Below the pieces are notes generated by a model. The model was not told the origin of the DNA. It ran no database searches and was given only the letters and a program-made list of their open reading frames with translations. Below, piece after piece: positions 39,591 to 48,040 of a stretch of 64,000 nt of DNA. A program made the translations under genes and the position numbers. Position 1 is the first letter of the stretch, and every line of letters starts with the position of its first letter. The stretch spans positions 806,001 through 870,000 of the forward strand of contig NZ_CP080519.1 in the NCBI RefSeq assembly GCF_019468465.1, given 5' to 3'. This stretch comes from Amycolatopsis sp. DSM 110486. Its GTDB lineage: Bacteria; Actinomycetota; Actinomycetes; Mycobacteriales; Pseudonocardiaceae.

Positions 39591-40619
39591 TCATGCGGCG
39601 GACCGTTCGTCGACCGGTCGGCGACGCAGGCTGACGGTCGTGACGGCCGGCGGTACGTAGGCGACCTCGTTGGGTCCGGCGTCAGTGCCGGGCGGGGCGA
39701 TCGCGTCGATCCGATCGAGGAGGTCGTCGTCCAGGGTGACGTCAGCACCGGCCAGCAGGTCGTCGAACTGCTCCATGGTGCGTGGTCCGATGATCGCCGA
39801 GGTGACGCCGGGATGCGCGACCGCGAAAGCCATCGCGAGGTGGGTCATCGGCAGGCCTGCCTTGTCGGCGAGCGGGATCAGCTGTTCGACGACGTCGAGC
39901 TTGCGGTCGGCCTCGAAGTGGTCCGGCATGAAGCTGGACCGGTGGCTGTCGGACTGCCGGCCTTTGCGGAACCGCCCGGTGAGCAGGCCCTGGCCCAACG
40001 GGCTCCAGACCAGCGTTCCCATGCCGTACTGACGGCAGACCGGCAGCACTTCGCGTTCGATACTCCGGTTGATGATCGAGTATGGCGGTTGCTCGGTCCG
40101 GAAGCGCTCCAGGCCACGGCGTTCGGCGACCCATTGCGCCTCGACGATGTCCGAGCCGAGAAAGGATGACGTGCCGATGGCGCGGACCTTGCCGCTGCGA
40201 ATCAGGTCGGACAGCGTCGACAGCGTTTCCTCGAGGTCGGTCGTGGGGTCAGGGCGGTGGATCTGATACAGGTCGAGGTGGTCGGTCTGCAGGCGGCGCA
40301 GGGAGTTCTCGACCGCGGTCGTGAGCCAGCGTCGGGAATTTCCCCGGTGGTTGGGATCGTCGCTCATCGGCAGGCTCGCCTTGCTGGCGAGCACGATGTC
40401 GTCGCGGCGGCCCTTGAGCGCCTTTCCGACGATCTCCTCGGATTCCCCGAGGGAGTACACGTCAGCGGTGTCGACGAAGTTGATCCCGGCGTCCAGCGCC
40501 TTGTGGATGATCCGGATCGACTCGTCGTGGTCCGAGTTTCCCATGGACCCGAACATCATGGTGCCCAGACAGTAGGTGCTGACCTGGATTCCGGTACGGC
40601 CCAGTGTGCGGTACTTCAT
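39591..40619 (-). CDS. Aldo/keto reductase (YajO/Tas-like)
   Basis: A 342-residue aldo/keto reductase of the larger bacterial type. The N terminus MKYRTLGRTGIQVSTYCLGT is diagnostic; catalytic residues are Asp/Tyr in FVDTADVYSLGES, Lys in VLASKAS and His in LYQIHRPDP. The NADP-binding segment is SAIIGPRTMEQFDD. ATG 40619 has AGGGAG about 5 bases upstream. It is in an accessory stretch with lower G+C upstream sequence, so lateral gain is possible. Confidence 0.93.
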   Translation of the reverse strand: MKYRTLGRTGIQVSTYCLGTMMFGSMGNSDHDESIRIIHKALDAGINFVDTADVYSLGESEEIVGKALKGRRDDIVLASKASLPMSDDPNHRGNSRRWLTTAVENSLRRLQTDHLDLYQIHRPDPTTDLEETLSTLSDLIRSGKVRAIGTSSFLGSDIVEAQWVAERRGLERFRTEQPPYSIINRSIEREVLPVCRQYGMGTLVWSPLGQGLLTGRFRKGRQSDSHRSSFMPDHFEADRKLDVVEQLIPLADKAGLPMTHLAMAFAVAHPGVTSAIIGPRTMEQFDDLLAGADVTLDDDLLDRIDAIAPPGTDAGPNEVAYVPPAVTTVSLRRRPVDERSAA

Positions 40620-40857
40620 GATTCTCCCTGCTAGAATGGACCGTGAAGATGAAATCGTCGCGGCATTAAGTCCTGACCGGAACCGATTGCACTTTCCTGC
40701 AATTCCGGTAAAATAATATCACCGGCTTTAAGCCGGTAAGATCGTCGCGAATTGTTGCGAAATTATCTTTGTTCGAAATCGGCCCTGTGCCGTCGAGGCC
40801 GCCCGCGCGGATCTGCCGGGCGACCAAGCCCGGTACTCGTTGCCGGAAGGGTCGCGC
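40620..40857. other. A+T-richer intergenic region with palindromes
   Basis: This 238-base stretch is clearly less G+C-rich than its surroundings (AATAATATC, AATTGTTGCGAAATTATC). It contains the perfect palindrome ACCGGCTT-T-AAGCCGGT at 40721-40737 and ATTGCA-6-TGCAAT at 40686-40703. It probably carries the promoter of the aldo/keto reductase and an operator, or a terminator for the upstream gene (the 8-bp hairpin is followed on the minus strand by GATATTATTTT). Confidence 0.5.
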
Positions 40858-41346
40858 TCAAGGGCGATCCGTCGCTGATAACGCGCGTAGTCTTTCGTCG
40901 TCGAACACGATCTCGACCAGCGGGCTCCGCGCCAGCCACACGTCGAGAATCTGGCGGCCGGCATGCTGAGTGCCGAGATCACTTCGGTTCTGCAGTGCGA
41001 GCACCTCGGTGATCACGCGTCGTCGTGTCGGCGCGTCGACCGGCAGTGCGGTCGCCAGCAGGTCGGCTTGGACTCCGTGTTTGAGGTGGACGGTGAACCG
41101 CGGGTTGGCGAGCACGTTGGCATACCAGCTGCGAGCCGCGGGCATGCCCGTGAGATACCAGCGGCCGTCGACGTGGTGGAACCAGATCTCGATCCGTCGG
41201 AGCTGTCCGCTCCGCCGACCCGTGGTCGTGATGTCGATCGTCCGCTCTGCCCTGCCCGAATTCGGTCCTATGTCGAGGGCACGCACAACCTCGGCACAAT
41301 CGTAGCCGCGGTCTTCAGGTGCGCTCTGCCTGGCTTCAGGGTGCAT
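40858..41346 (-). CDS. Nitroreductase/quinone reductase-like protein (deazaflavin F420-dependent family)
   Basis: A 162-residue split-barrel protein. The core IDITTTGRRSGQLRRIEIWF followed by YLTGMPAARSWYANVLANPR matches the Ddn/F420-dependent nitroreductase family, in which TxGRxSG begins the cofactor site. ATG 41346 is preceded by GGAGAG; a TTG extension to 41388 is less likely. The assignment to deazaflavin rather than FMN is from family resemblance. It lies between an aldo/keto reductase and an AraC regulator on the same strand. Confidence 0.75.
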   Translation of the reverse strand: MHPEARQSAPEDRGYDCAEVVRALDIGPNSGRAERTIDITTTGRRSGQLRRIEIWFHHVDGRWYLTGMPAARSWYANVLANPRFTVHLKHGVQADLLATALPVDAPTRRRVITEVLALQNRSDLGTQHAGRQILDVWLARSPLVEIVFDDERLRALSATDRP

Positions 41347-41462
41347 GGCGGTTCTCTCCGTAGTGGCTTGATCCAGCACCTCCAGCACAGCAGCGCTCCG
41401 GTCGGATGGCCACCGAGATCCTCTTGCTTACTTGCACAATTCTCCAGCCACGGAAGGGATCG

Positions 41463-42371
41463 TCACGGCAGTGCTTGGACTGGCCCGGGGGCCTCTCCTC
41501 CCTTCAGTCGCATCGCGTCCACCCTCGGCGGGGCGCCGAAATGGCGCCGGTACTCCCGGCTGAACTGGGAGGGATTTTTGTAGCCGACCTGGTAGCTCAC
41601 AGCGGTGACGTCCTTGGGATGGTGCGCCAGCAGTAGCCGCGCCTCTTGCAGCCGGATGTGTTTCTGGAACTGGACGGGTGTCATCGCGGTCACCTCCCGG
41701 AAGTTCCGGTGGAACGCGGACACGCTCATCCCCGCGAGTCGAGCAAGGTCCTCGACGCGGAATGATCGGACGTAGTTCTCCCGGATCCAGCGGACCGCTC
41801 GTCGAATGTGGGACAACCCGCTGTCGGCGAGACCGAGTTGGCGTACCGCGTCGCCTTGGTCGCCGGTGATCAGACGCCACACGATTTCGCGTTTGACCAG
41901 TGGGGCGAGCGCCGCCCGGTCCTGGGGCCGGTCCAACAGCCGCAACAGCCGCACGATCGCTTCCATCAGTTCGACCGGCGCTTCGCTCACAGCGATGCCC
42001 GGTCGGGCGGCTTCTGCGTACGGTGACAACTCCACGGGCCCACTCGTGAGCAGCATTTCGGCGATCTCGGCGGGTTCGAGCGTCATCCCGAACCCGAGCG
42101 CAGGGCTGCCCGGCATCTCACCGAGGAAATGCCCGGTCACCGGAAGATCGACGGAGGCGATCAGGTATTGGCCCACCCCGTATTCGTAGATCAGCTCACC
42201 CAGAGCCAGTCGCTTTCGTCCTTGCGCGATGACGGCTAGCACCGTGCCCGACATCCCGGTCTCCGGCGTACCACTCGGAGCGGCTTGGCAGATCCGAACG
42301 CCCTCGATCGCCGTGGTCCCGTCCGGTCGAACGTGCTGTTCCAACAGCTCGCGGAACTCGTCTACAACCAT
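41463..42371 (-). CDS. AraC-family transcriptional regulator (AraC_N type)
   Basis: A 302-residue protein. The N-terminal AraC_N cupin-like domain includes [18 protein letters not shown] and [14 protein letters not shown]; the C-terminal double helix-turn-helix is [20 protein letters not shown] and [20 protein letters not shown]. Such regulators often control adjacent aldo/keto reductases or SDRs in response to stress. ATG 42371 (MVVDEF) is the natural family start; the frame further upstream belongs to an amidase wreck. The likely targets are the two reductase genes downstream. Confidence 0.92.
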   Translation of the reverse strand: MVVDEFRELLEQHVRPDGTTAIEGVRICQAAPSGTPETGMSGTVLAVIAQGRKRLALGELIYEYGVGQYLIASVDLPVTGHFLGEMPGSPALGFGMTLEPAEIAEMLLTSGPVELSPYAEAARPGIAVSEAPVELMEAIVRLLRLLDRPQDRAALAPLVKREIVWRLITGDQGDAVRQLGLADSGLSHIRRAVRWIRENYVRSFRVEDLARLAGMSVSAFHRNFREVTAMTPVQFQKHIRLQEARLLLAHHPKDVTAVSYQVGYKNPSQFSREYRRHFGAPPRVDAMRLKGGEAPGPVQALP

Positions 42372-42539
42372 GTCCCCAGTAGAACAAACCCGCCCAAGAC
42401 CCCGCTGCGCGCACGTGAGCGGGCTCGCGGAATCCGGCTTCTGGGCCCACGACGCCCGGGACTGCCGTCTCACGGCGGCAGGCGGATCGAGTCCAAAAGG
42501 TCCCGATCCAGGCTGCCCTCGTTGAACACCCCACACCTC

Positions 42540-42890
42540 CTGTGAACGGGAAGGTGAACGAAAGCTCGTAGAGGCCCACCAAGGCCGCGTCGGCGACCGT
42601 CCGAGTAATCGGCCCGACGTCATCAAGCGACTGCCAGCTCGACACCCCCGGATAGCGCTCGTCCTTGGTACTCGGGTACTGCGGCACGCGTCCCATGGTC
42701 GGCTTGACCCCGAACACGCCACAGAAGCTCGCGGGGACCCGGGCCGAGCCGCCGCCATCAACGCCGAGCGCGAATGGGCCGCCTCCGCAGGACCGCCGCG
42801 GCGCTGCTTGCGGAGGCCCCCTGAGGTTCGGTCCGGGTTCCACGGGTTGTGGGTGGGATCGGCGAGCGGTGTCTGCCCAGTTCCGGACAA
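42540..42890 (-). pseudogene. Amidase-signature family remnant, frameshifted
   Basis: One frame gives [19 protein letters not shown], the segment just before the amidase GGSSGGS motif. A shifted frame then gives [31 protein letters not shown] and [19 protein letters not shown]. Together these form the amidase core with the Ser-cisSer-Lys region damaged (the GGSSGGS equivalent reads through the frameshift near 42810-42830). Both ends of the gene are missing. Confidence 0.75.
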
Positions 42891-43254
42891 ACCGAACTCC
42901 AGGGCGCGGCACGATCCGCCTACTGCGACGCTCCGTTCGACCGCGGATGGTCATGGCGTCATTCTGGGAATAGCGGCCCGCCCGGACACTCGGAATCAGC
43001 GGGCCTGGCTCGACACCTGCTTCGCCCGGGGCAGGATCAGGTCCCACGGGAAGACGAAGGTGGAGACCTCCTCATTGCAGCCGGGGCAGAGCACCGTTAA
43101 CCGGACTTGACGTGGGCCGCTGCGGCGACGCGGCTTCGCATGGGTGGGCCGATGTCGGAGACGTGGGCAGATCGACGTTCGTGCTTCATTGCGGTTTGAT
43201 GCTGAACAGCGATCTACGTGGGCGGGGGTAGCGATGGGTGGGCGCGGGAGGCGC
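42891..43254. other. Region without recognisable genes
   Basis: About 360 bases between the amidase remnant and the next plus-strand gene. Only short shadow frames occur. Presumably it contains further decayed DNA and the promoter of the gene at 43255. Confidence 0.4.
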
Positions 43255-43776
43255 ATGAACAAGCCGGTGAGGACGGCGACCGCTGATCTGTACATTGGTT
43301 ATGCGAACTTCATCGTGACGGACTGGAGCGGGTCTTGCCCCGACATGGAGCTTGCCTATGTCAACGGTCTCGTGGGGTCGGACTTCAACGGGGCGCTCGT
43401 CCTCACCGGCATCACTGACGGTCCCGTCACTGTGACCGTTCAGCTGCTCGACACCGCACCCGACTCGGTCGAGCTCGACGACTGGGACGACGTCGCCGAA
43501 GTCTCGGTCGAGTCGGAAGACGGAGAACTCATCGCCCACGACCTGGCGGCCGATCCCCCTCCGGAATTCTCCGACCTGGCCCACACTGGACCCGGCACCT
43601 ACCGGCTACGCGTGCACGCCCGCGGCCGCGACATCGCCCCCCATCTCAACATCCAGGAACCCGTCGAGAACTACCTGCTTTCCGTGTGGCCGGCACCGGA
43701 AGCACCCGACGTCGTCTACAAACAGTCAGACGAGCGCGGACAGGAATACCGGGCAGAACTGAGGCCGCGACCGTGA
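43255..43776 (+). CDS. Hypothetical protein, 173 residues
   Basis: ATG 43255 is preceded by GGGAGG at 3-8 bases, which fixes the start. The product reads TADLYIGYANFIVTDWSGSC, LVLTGITDGPVTVTVQLLD and PGTYRLRVHARGRDIAP, an all-beta pattern with acidic character (DDWDDVAEVSVESED). There is no signal peptide or membrane segment. Such proteins occur singly in accessory regions of actinomycetes and may be toxin-immunity or competence-linked, but no function is recognised here. Confidence 0.65.
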   Translation: MNKPVRTATADLYIGYANFIVTDWSGSCPDMELAYVNGLVGSDFNGALVLTGITDGPVTVTVQLLDTAPDSVELDDWDDVAEVSVESEDGELIAHDLAADPPPEFSDLAHTGPGTYRLRVHARGRDIAPHLNIQEPVENYLLSVWPAPEAPDVVYKQSDERGQEYRAELRPRP

Positions 43777-44503
43777 CGCAGGGCTCGGCAGGCTTGAAGC
43801 AGTGTCATTGGCAGGGCCGGCCAAACCGGCTGCCCCAACAGGACGGGTACCGGTGTGCCCGTCCGAAGGAAGATCCGCGCCGACAGGCGAACCATGGAAC
43901 CTACGTGCCCTCACCGACCCGCCGCAGTGACGAACCCGCGCATCAGTGATCAAGGACGTTCCGTCTCAGTCCGGAGAAGCACGCCGCCCGGACCGGCCTC
44001 GGCCTTCCCGCGTCGGAAGCACTTCTTCGCCGCCTGCTCGCTCTCGGCCGTTTCGCACCCTGCCCTCTCGCGCACCGTCGTCAAGGTGACCGTTGGTCGT
44101 GCTCGTCGGCATCGGCGTGCTCGACAGGCCGTCGCCGGCTGTGGCGTACGCAGTACCGATCACTCCACCCTCGCCTACGAGTTCAAGTGGGACGGAAGTG
44201 AGTGGGTTCGCGGATTCCTGCGCCTGCAGGAGGCGGAACCTGGGCTATTCGTCGCCGGCGTTGGCTGTTGGGCAGGTGGGTTCCGGCGGCGCCGCGTGGG
44301 TGCGGGGTAGCTGTGGTGTCGGCGCGCCCGCCGGTGCAGTTGTCGTTGGCGCAGCCGGCTCGGGAGGTGCCGGCGTCGCGGACGGGCTGGTCGTGGGCGT
44401 TCGAGCCGACGCTGGATGGCTGGCTTCTCTGAACTTTGGGGCCGTTCCGTCGCAAAGCCTCCGATCCGCCACTCCGCCTGCTGCGTCAGTACACTGACTT
44501 CGC
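43777..44503. other. Decayed region, possible ATP-dependent DNA ligase N-terminal remnant
   Basis: No intact gene. A plus-strand frame near 44320-44432 reads RPPVQLSLAQPAREVPASRT then GWSWAFEPTLDGW, resembling the N terminus of LigD-type ligases (usually AxPxxxxPxGxxWxxEPKWDG). The adenylated Lys of KxDG would be replaced by Thr. A nearby frame contains YEFKWDGSEW at about 44180-44209. Both are short and the match is weak. Confidence 0.3.
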
Positions 44504-45400
44504 GTGACCGACTCCGAGATCGAGATCACCGCAGACCTGGTCCGCGACCTGTTGCAGGAGCAACATCCAGACCTTGCAGGGCTGACCATCCGCGAGGTGG
44601 CGGGCGGCTGGGGCAACCAAATGTGGCGCCTGGGGGACGAGTTGGCCGTGCGCATGCAGCGCATGGACCCCACCCCGGAGCTCCAGCTCAAGGAGCGGCG
44701 ATGGCTACCCGTGTTGGCCCCGCTCCTGCCGCTCCCGGTGCCGACCCCGGCGCGGTTCGGCGCGCCGTCCGAGCGCTTCCCCAAGCACTGGACCGTGATG
44801 ACGTGGGTTCCCGGCGAGCCGCTGGACCACGCCACGATCAGCCGCGGCGCCCATGCGGCCGACACGCTGGCGGGCTTCCTCCAGGCGCTCCACGTGGAGG
44901 CACCTACCGAGGCACCGATCGCCGCAGACCGCGGAGCCCATCCCCGGAACTGCACGGGCGGCTTCGAGAACTTCCTCCAGGCCGTTGCTCCCGACGACAT
45001 CGCTGCAGACGTCCGGGCCGTCTGGGCCGACGCCGTTGCAGCCCACGCGTGGGAGGGCCCGCCGGTGTGGGTGCACGGCGACCTCCATCCCGCGAACGTC
45101 GTCGTCTCGGACGGAACGCTCTCGGGCATCGTCGACTTCGGTGACATGTTCGCCGGCGATCCGGCGTGGGACCTCGCCGCCGCATGGGTGCTGCTACCCG
45201 CGGGCACGGCCGCACGGTTCTTCGACACGTACGCGCGCGCAGATGAGGCGGCGATCCGGCGCGCCCGCGGGCTGGCCGCCATGAAGAGCCTCTTCCTGAT
45301 GCTCATGGGGCAGAACGGAGATCGAGGCCTCCCCGGCGGCAAACCTCACTGGGGACCTGCAGGCCGGGCGGCACTTGATCGTGTTCTGAAGGGCGTTTGA
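44504..45400 (+). CDS. Aminoglycoside phosphotransferase-family (APH) kinase
   Basis: A 298-residue kinase-like protein from GTG 44504. The catalytic Brenner motif is VWVHGDLHPANVVV and the metal-binding region is GIVDFGDMFAGDPAWDLA. The N-lobe shows GGWGNQMWRLGDELAVRM. Family members phosphorylate aminoglycosides, macrolides, homoserine or other small molecules; the natural substrate cannot be told. The gene follows decayed DNA and has no obvious partner. Confidence 0.88.
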   Translation: MTDSEIEITADLVRDLLQEQHPDLAGLTIREVAGGWGNQMWRLGDELAVRMQRMDPTPELQLKERRWLPVLAPLLPLPVPTPARFGAPSERFPKHWTVMTWVPGEPLDHATISRGAHAADTLAGFLQALHVEAPTEAPIAADRGAHPRNCTGGFENFLQAVAPDDIAADVRAVWADAVAAHAWEGPPVWVHGDLHPANVVVSDGTLSGIVDFGDMFAGDPAWDLAAAWVLLPAGTAARFFDTYARADEAAIRRARGLAAMKSLFLMLMGQNGDRGLPGGKPHWGPAGRAALDRVLKGV

Positions 45401-45840
45401 TGCACGCTGCTTCGAACCTGTTCTCGATCCTGGTCGAGGGCCATGTGGCAGCCCGTCACCGCAGCAGATCGTAGGCGTGTGCAGTCGCGGCGGGACAACA
45501 ACCTGGTCGTCTCGAGATGTCCGCACGACGATCGTCGTCACTCAGGGGTGACCGTTCTACCGTTCATGCAGTCGCTGACGCCACCACGCAGCCGCATGCC
45601 AGGGGCTGATCGAACTCGCCTTCGGGTCGAGCAGGGTCCTTCGCCTGATCTTCCCGGCGCCCTGGCGACCAATCGTCCGCGAGACCGTCTGACGCGGAGG
45701 GCGGGCGGCTGGTCGACGCCACGGTGTGGCCCTCGCCGTGAAAGTGGCCCAATGATCTTGGCCTGAAGTGACCCGCGTTCCGGTGCCATCCCGACCTTAA
45801 CGTCGAGAGGGAGATCAACTACCGGGTGGGAGTGCAAGAC
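45401..45840. other. Intergenic region, no supported gene
   Basis: 440 bases with only shadow frames. AAGTGGCCCAATGATC near 45744 and GAAGTGACCCG near 45766 form a loosely repeated pair that recalls the end of a degraded insertion sequence, but no transposase or terminal repeats are seen. The promoter of the cupin lipoprotein should be at the right end. Confidence 0.4.
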
Positions 45841-46335
45841 ATGAACAAGACGATCAAGGCAGCGCTGGTTTCCCTGCTGGCACTGGGCAGCGTCGCGGCG
45901 TGCAGTGCCGGCGAAGCGGCCGACATGGCACCGGCATCGAGCAGCAGCCCCCAAAGCACCGACCCCCACAGCGCCAGCCCGGACGGTCACCAGACGAAAG
46001 CCGGAGCCGTCACCCGGCTCATGACGCAGAGCCTGCCCGACATCGCCGGCAAGGAGGGCATGATCGAGATCGTCGACTTCGCGCCCGGGGAAGCCTCCCA
46101 GGTGCACCGGCACAACTGCGACCTGTTCGTCTACGTCCTCGAGGGAAGTGTTGTCACGCAAGTGAAGGGCGGCAAGCTGCAGACCGTCCCCACGGGTGGC
46201 GTGTTCTACGAGTCCCCCACCGATGTGCACGTCGTGAGTCGCAACGCGAGTGCGACGGAGCCGGCGAAGCTGGCCGTGTTCTACGTGAAGGCGAAGGGGA
46301 CGCCGCCGACGGTGATCCTCAACGGTGACAACTGA
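45841..46335 (+). CDS. Cupin-domain lipoprotein
   Basis: A 164-residue exported protein. The lipobox is LGSVAAC (Cys at about residue 21), followed by a Ser/Pro-rich linker. The cupin core shows the first motif PGEASQVHRHNCDLFVYVLEG, with metal-binding His residues, and the second motif GGVFYESPTDVHVVSRN. It probably binds a metal or small ligand at the outer face of the membrane. ATG 45841 has GGGAG upstream; a GTG at 45826 is less likely. It converges with pstB, stops 3 bases apart. Confidence 0.87.
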   Translation: MNKTIKAALVSLLALGSVAACSAGEAADMAPASSSSPQSTDPHSASPDGHQTKAGAVTRLMTQSLPDIAGKEGMIEIVDFAPGEASQVHRHNCDLFVYVLEGSVVTQVKGGKLQTVPTGGVFYESPTDVHVVSRNASATEPAKLAVFYVKAKGTPPTVILNGDN

Positions 46336-46338
46336 CGC

Positions 46339-47142
46339 TCAGCCGAAGCGGCCGTGGACGTAGTCGGCGGTGCGGTCGTCGTGCGGGGACTCGAAGATCG
46401 TGGTGGTCGGGCCGGCCTCCACGATGCCGCCAGGGGCGCCCTCTTCGGCGAGGAAGAAGGCGCACTGCGCGGAAACCCGTTGGGCCTGCTGCATGTTGTG
46501 GGTGACGATCACGATGGTCACCTCGCCGCTGAGGTCCTCGATCGTCTGCTCGATGCGGCGCGTCGAAGTGGGGTCCAGCGCCGAGCAGGGCTCGTCCATG
46601 AGCAGGACCTTCGGGCGGACCGCGAGGGCGCGCGCGATGCACAAGCGCTGCTGCTGCCCGCCCGACAGCGCGCCGCCCGGTTGGCGGAGGCGGTCGCGGA
46701 CCTCTTTCCACAGGCCGGCCTTGATGAGGCACTCGGCGACGAGATCGTCCTTTTCGGAGCCGCGCACCTTGGTGCCCGTGAGTTTCAGGCCCGCGGTGAC
46801 GTTGTCGAAGATGGACATCGCCGGGAACGGGTTGGGCTTCTGGAACACCATGCCGATGTGGCGGCGCGCGTCGGTGAGCTTCCACGACGGGTCGTAGATG
46901 TCGTCGCCCCCGAGGAGGACCTCGCCGGCGAGCGTGGCGCTCGGCACGAGCTCGTGCATGCGGTTGAGGATGCGCAGGAACGTCGACTTCCCGCACCCCG
47001 ACGGGCCGATCAGCGCGGTGACGGACCGCGCGGGCATGGTCAGCGACACGCGGTCGAGCACCTTCCGGTCGCCGAACCACGCGGACACCGCGCGCGCCTC
47101 GATCGACGTGGTCTCCTCGACCGACGGCAGCAGCATGGTCAT
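46339..47142 (-). CDS. pstB: Phosphate ABC transporter ATP-binding protein
   Basis: A 267-residue ATPase. Walker A is [11 protein letters not shown], the PstB-type Q-loop region is [11 protein letters not shown], the signature is [15 protein letters not shown], Walker B is [13 protein letters not shown] and the switch His is in [12 protein letters not shown] and the two MHELVP-type insertions are typical of PstB. It energises phosphate import with PstC/PstA. It is the last gene of the cluster, 10 bases after the sortase-like gene and 12 kb from pstA, an unusual separation. The gene is complete. Confidence 0.95.
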   Translation of the reverse strand: MTMLLPSVEETTSIEARAVSAWFGDRKVLDRVSLTMPARSVTALIGPSGCGKSTFLRILNRMHELVPSATLAGEVLLGGDDIYDPSWKLTDARRHIGMVFQKPNPFPAMSIFDNVTAGLKLTGTKVRGSEKDDLVAECLIKAGLWKEVRDRLRQPGGALSGGQQQRLCIARALAVRPKVLLMDEPCSALDPTSTRRIEQTIEDLSGEVTIVIVTHNMQQAQRVSAQCAFFLAEEGAPGGIVEAGPTTTIFESPHDDRTADYVHGRFG

Positions 47143-47152
47143 CCTGGTCTCC

Positions 47153-48040
47153 TCACAACAGGTTCGGCAGCAGCGAAGCCGCCTGGTCGGCCACCGTGAC
47201 GCCGAGCGCGCCGAGCAGCGGCACCCCGATCACCCACGAATGCCACTTGCCGACGCGTTGGTGGACGTACACGACTCCGGCCGCGCTCACCACGAGCAGC
47301 AGCCCCCACAGCACGAGCGGCACCATCGCCGCCGGGTCGCCCGACAGCGCCTGCTCCGACTCGCTCATCGCCGACGCCGGCACCACACCCCCGATCCCGA
47401 CGGCCGGGGTGAGCAGACGCGCATCCACGCGCAGGACGTCGGCGGGCAGGCCGGGCGGGCCGTCGGCGGTGACGAGCGTCAGCCGGCCCTGGCCCTGCGC
47501 GGGCGGGGCCGGCTGCGGGTCGCCGCTGTGGCGCACGCCCAGCACCTCGTACTCGTGCTTGCCCTGCCCGGTGGTGACGCTGATCAGGTCACCGCGTTTG
47601 AGCTTGCCGATGTCGAGGAACGGCGCGCCGTACCCCGCGCGCCGGCCGAGCACCACGCTCGTGCCCGCCTGGCCCGGCAGCACCGTGTCGCGGCGGTGCC
47701 CCGGCCCGGACTTCAGGACCTCCGACGTGGACCCCTCGCCGACGACCTCGCGCACACCGATCCGCGGCACCGTCAGCACCGCCACCGGAGTCCCCGGCTC
47801 GAGCGGGTGCCCGCCGGGGTCGTAGCCGCCGGCCGGCGCGGTCGCGTTGGCGAGCTGGTCGCGGAACGCCGCGTACGCCCGGTCCTGGTCGCGGTTGTGC
47901 GCCAGCTGCCCGATCACGGCGATCTGCACGACCAGGCACAGCATCAGCGCGCCGACGATCGACAGCGCCTGCCCGGTCACCCACACCGCCGCGGGTTTCC
48001 CCGTCGGCGGTGCGGCGGTGCCCGTCTCGATGGTCACCAT
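47153..48040 (-). CDS. Sortase-fold membrane protein lacking catalytic His and Cys (pseudo-sortase)
   Basis: A 295-residue protein with an N-terminal membrane segment (about 22-46), a sortase beta-barrel (about 80-208) and two C-terminal membrane segments. The sortase framework is clear: [46 protein letters not shown] and [10 protein letters not shown]. The canonical GHR is GRR (His to Arg133) and TLVTC is TLVTA (Cys to Ala192); Arg204 remains. It should be unable to transpeptidate and may instead bind sorting signals or act as a scaffold. It overlaps the LAYTG-protein gene by 7 bases and precedes pstB. Confidence 0.88.
   Translation of the reverse strand: MVTIETGTAAPPTGKPAAVWVTGQALSIVGALMLCLVVQIAVIGQLAHNRDQDRAYAAFRDQLANATAPAGGYDPGGHPLEPGTPVAVLTVPRIGVREVVGEGSTSEVLKSGPGHRRDTVLPGQAGTSVVLGRRAGYGAPFLDIGKLKRGDLISVTTGQGKHEYEVLGVRHSGDPQPAPPAQGQGRLTLVTADGPPGLPADVLRVDARLLTPAVGIGGVVPASAMSESEQALSGDPAAMVPLVLWGLLLVVSAAGVVYVHQRVGKWHSWVIGVPLLGALGVTVADQAASLLPNLL

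Noticed and set aside
45740..45780. Loosely repeated AGTGGCCC/AGTGACCC as an insertion-sequence end
   Set aside because: No transposase, no terminal inverted repeat and no target duplication could be identified.
45538..46230. Minus-strand 230-codon frame opposite the cupin lipoprotein
   Set aside because: Shadow; the plus strand has a lipobox and cupin motifs.
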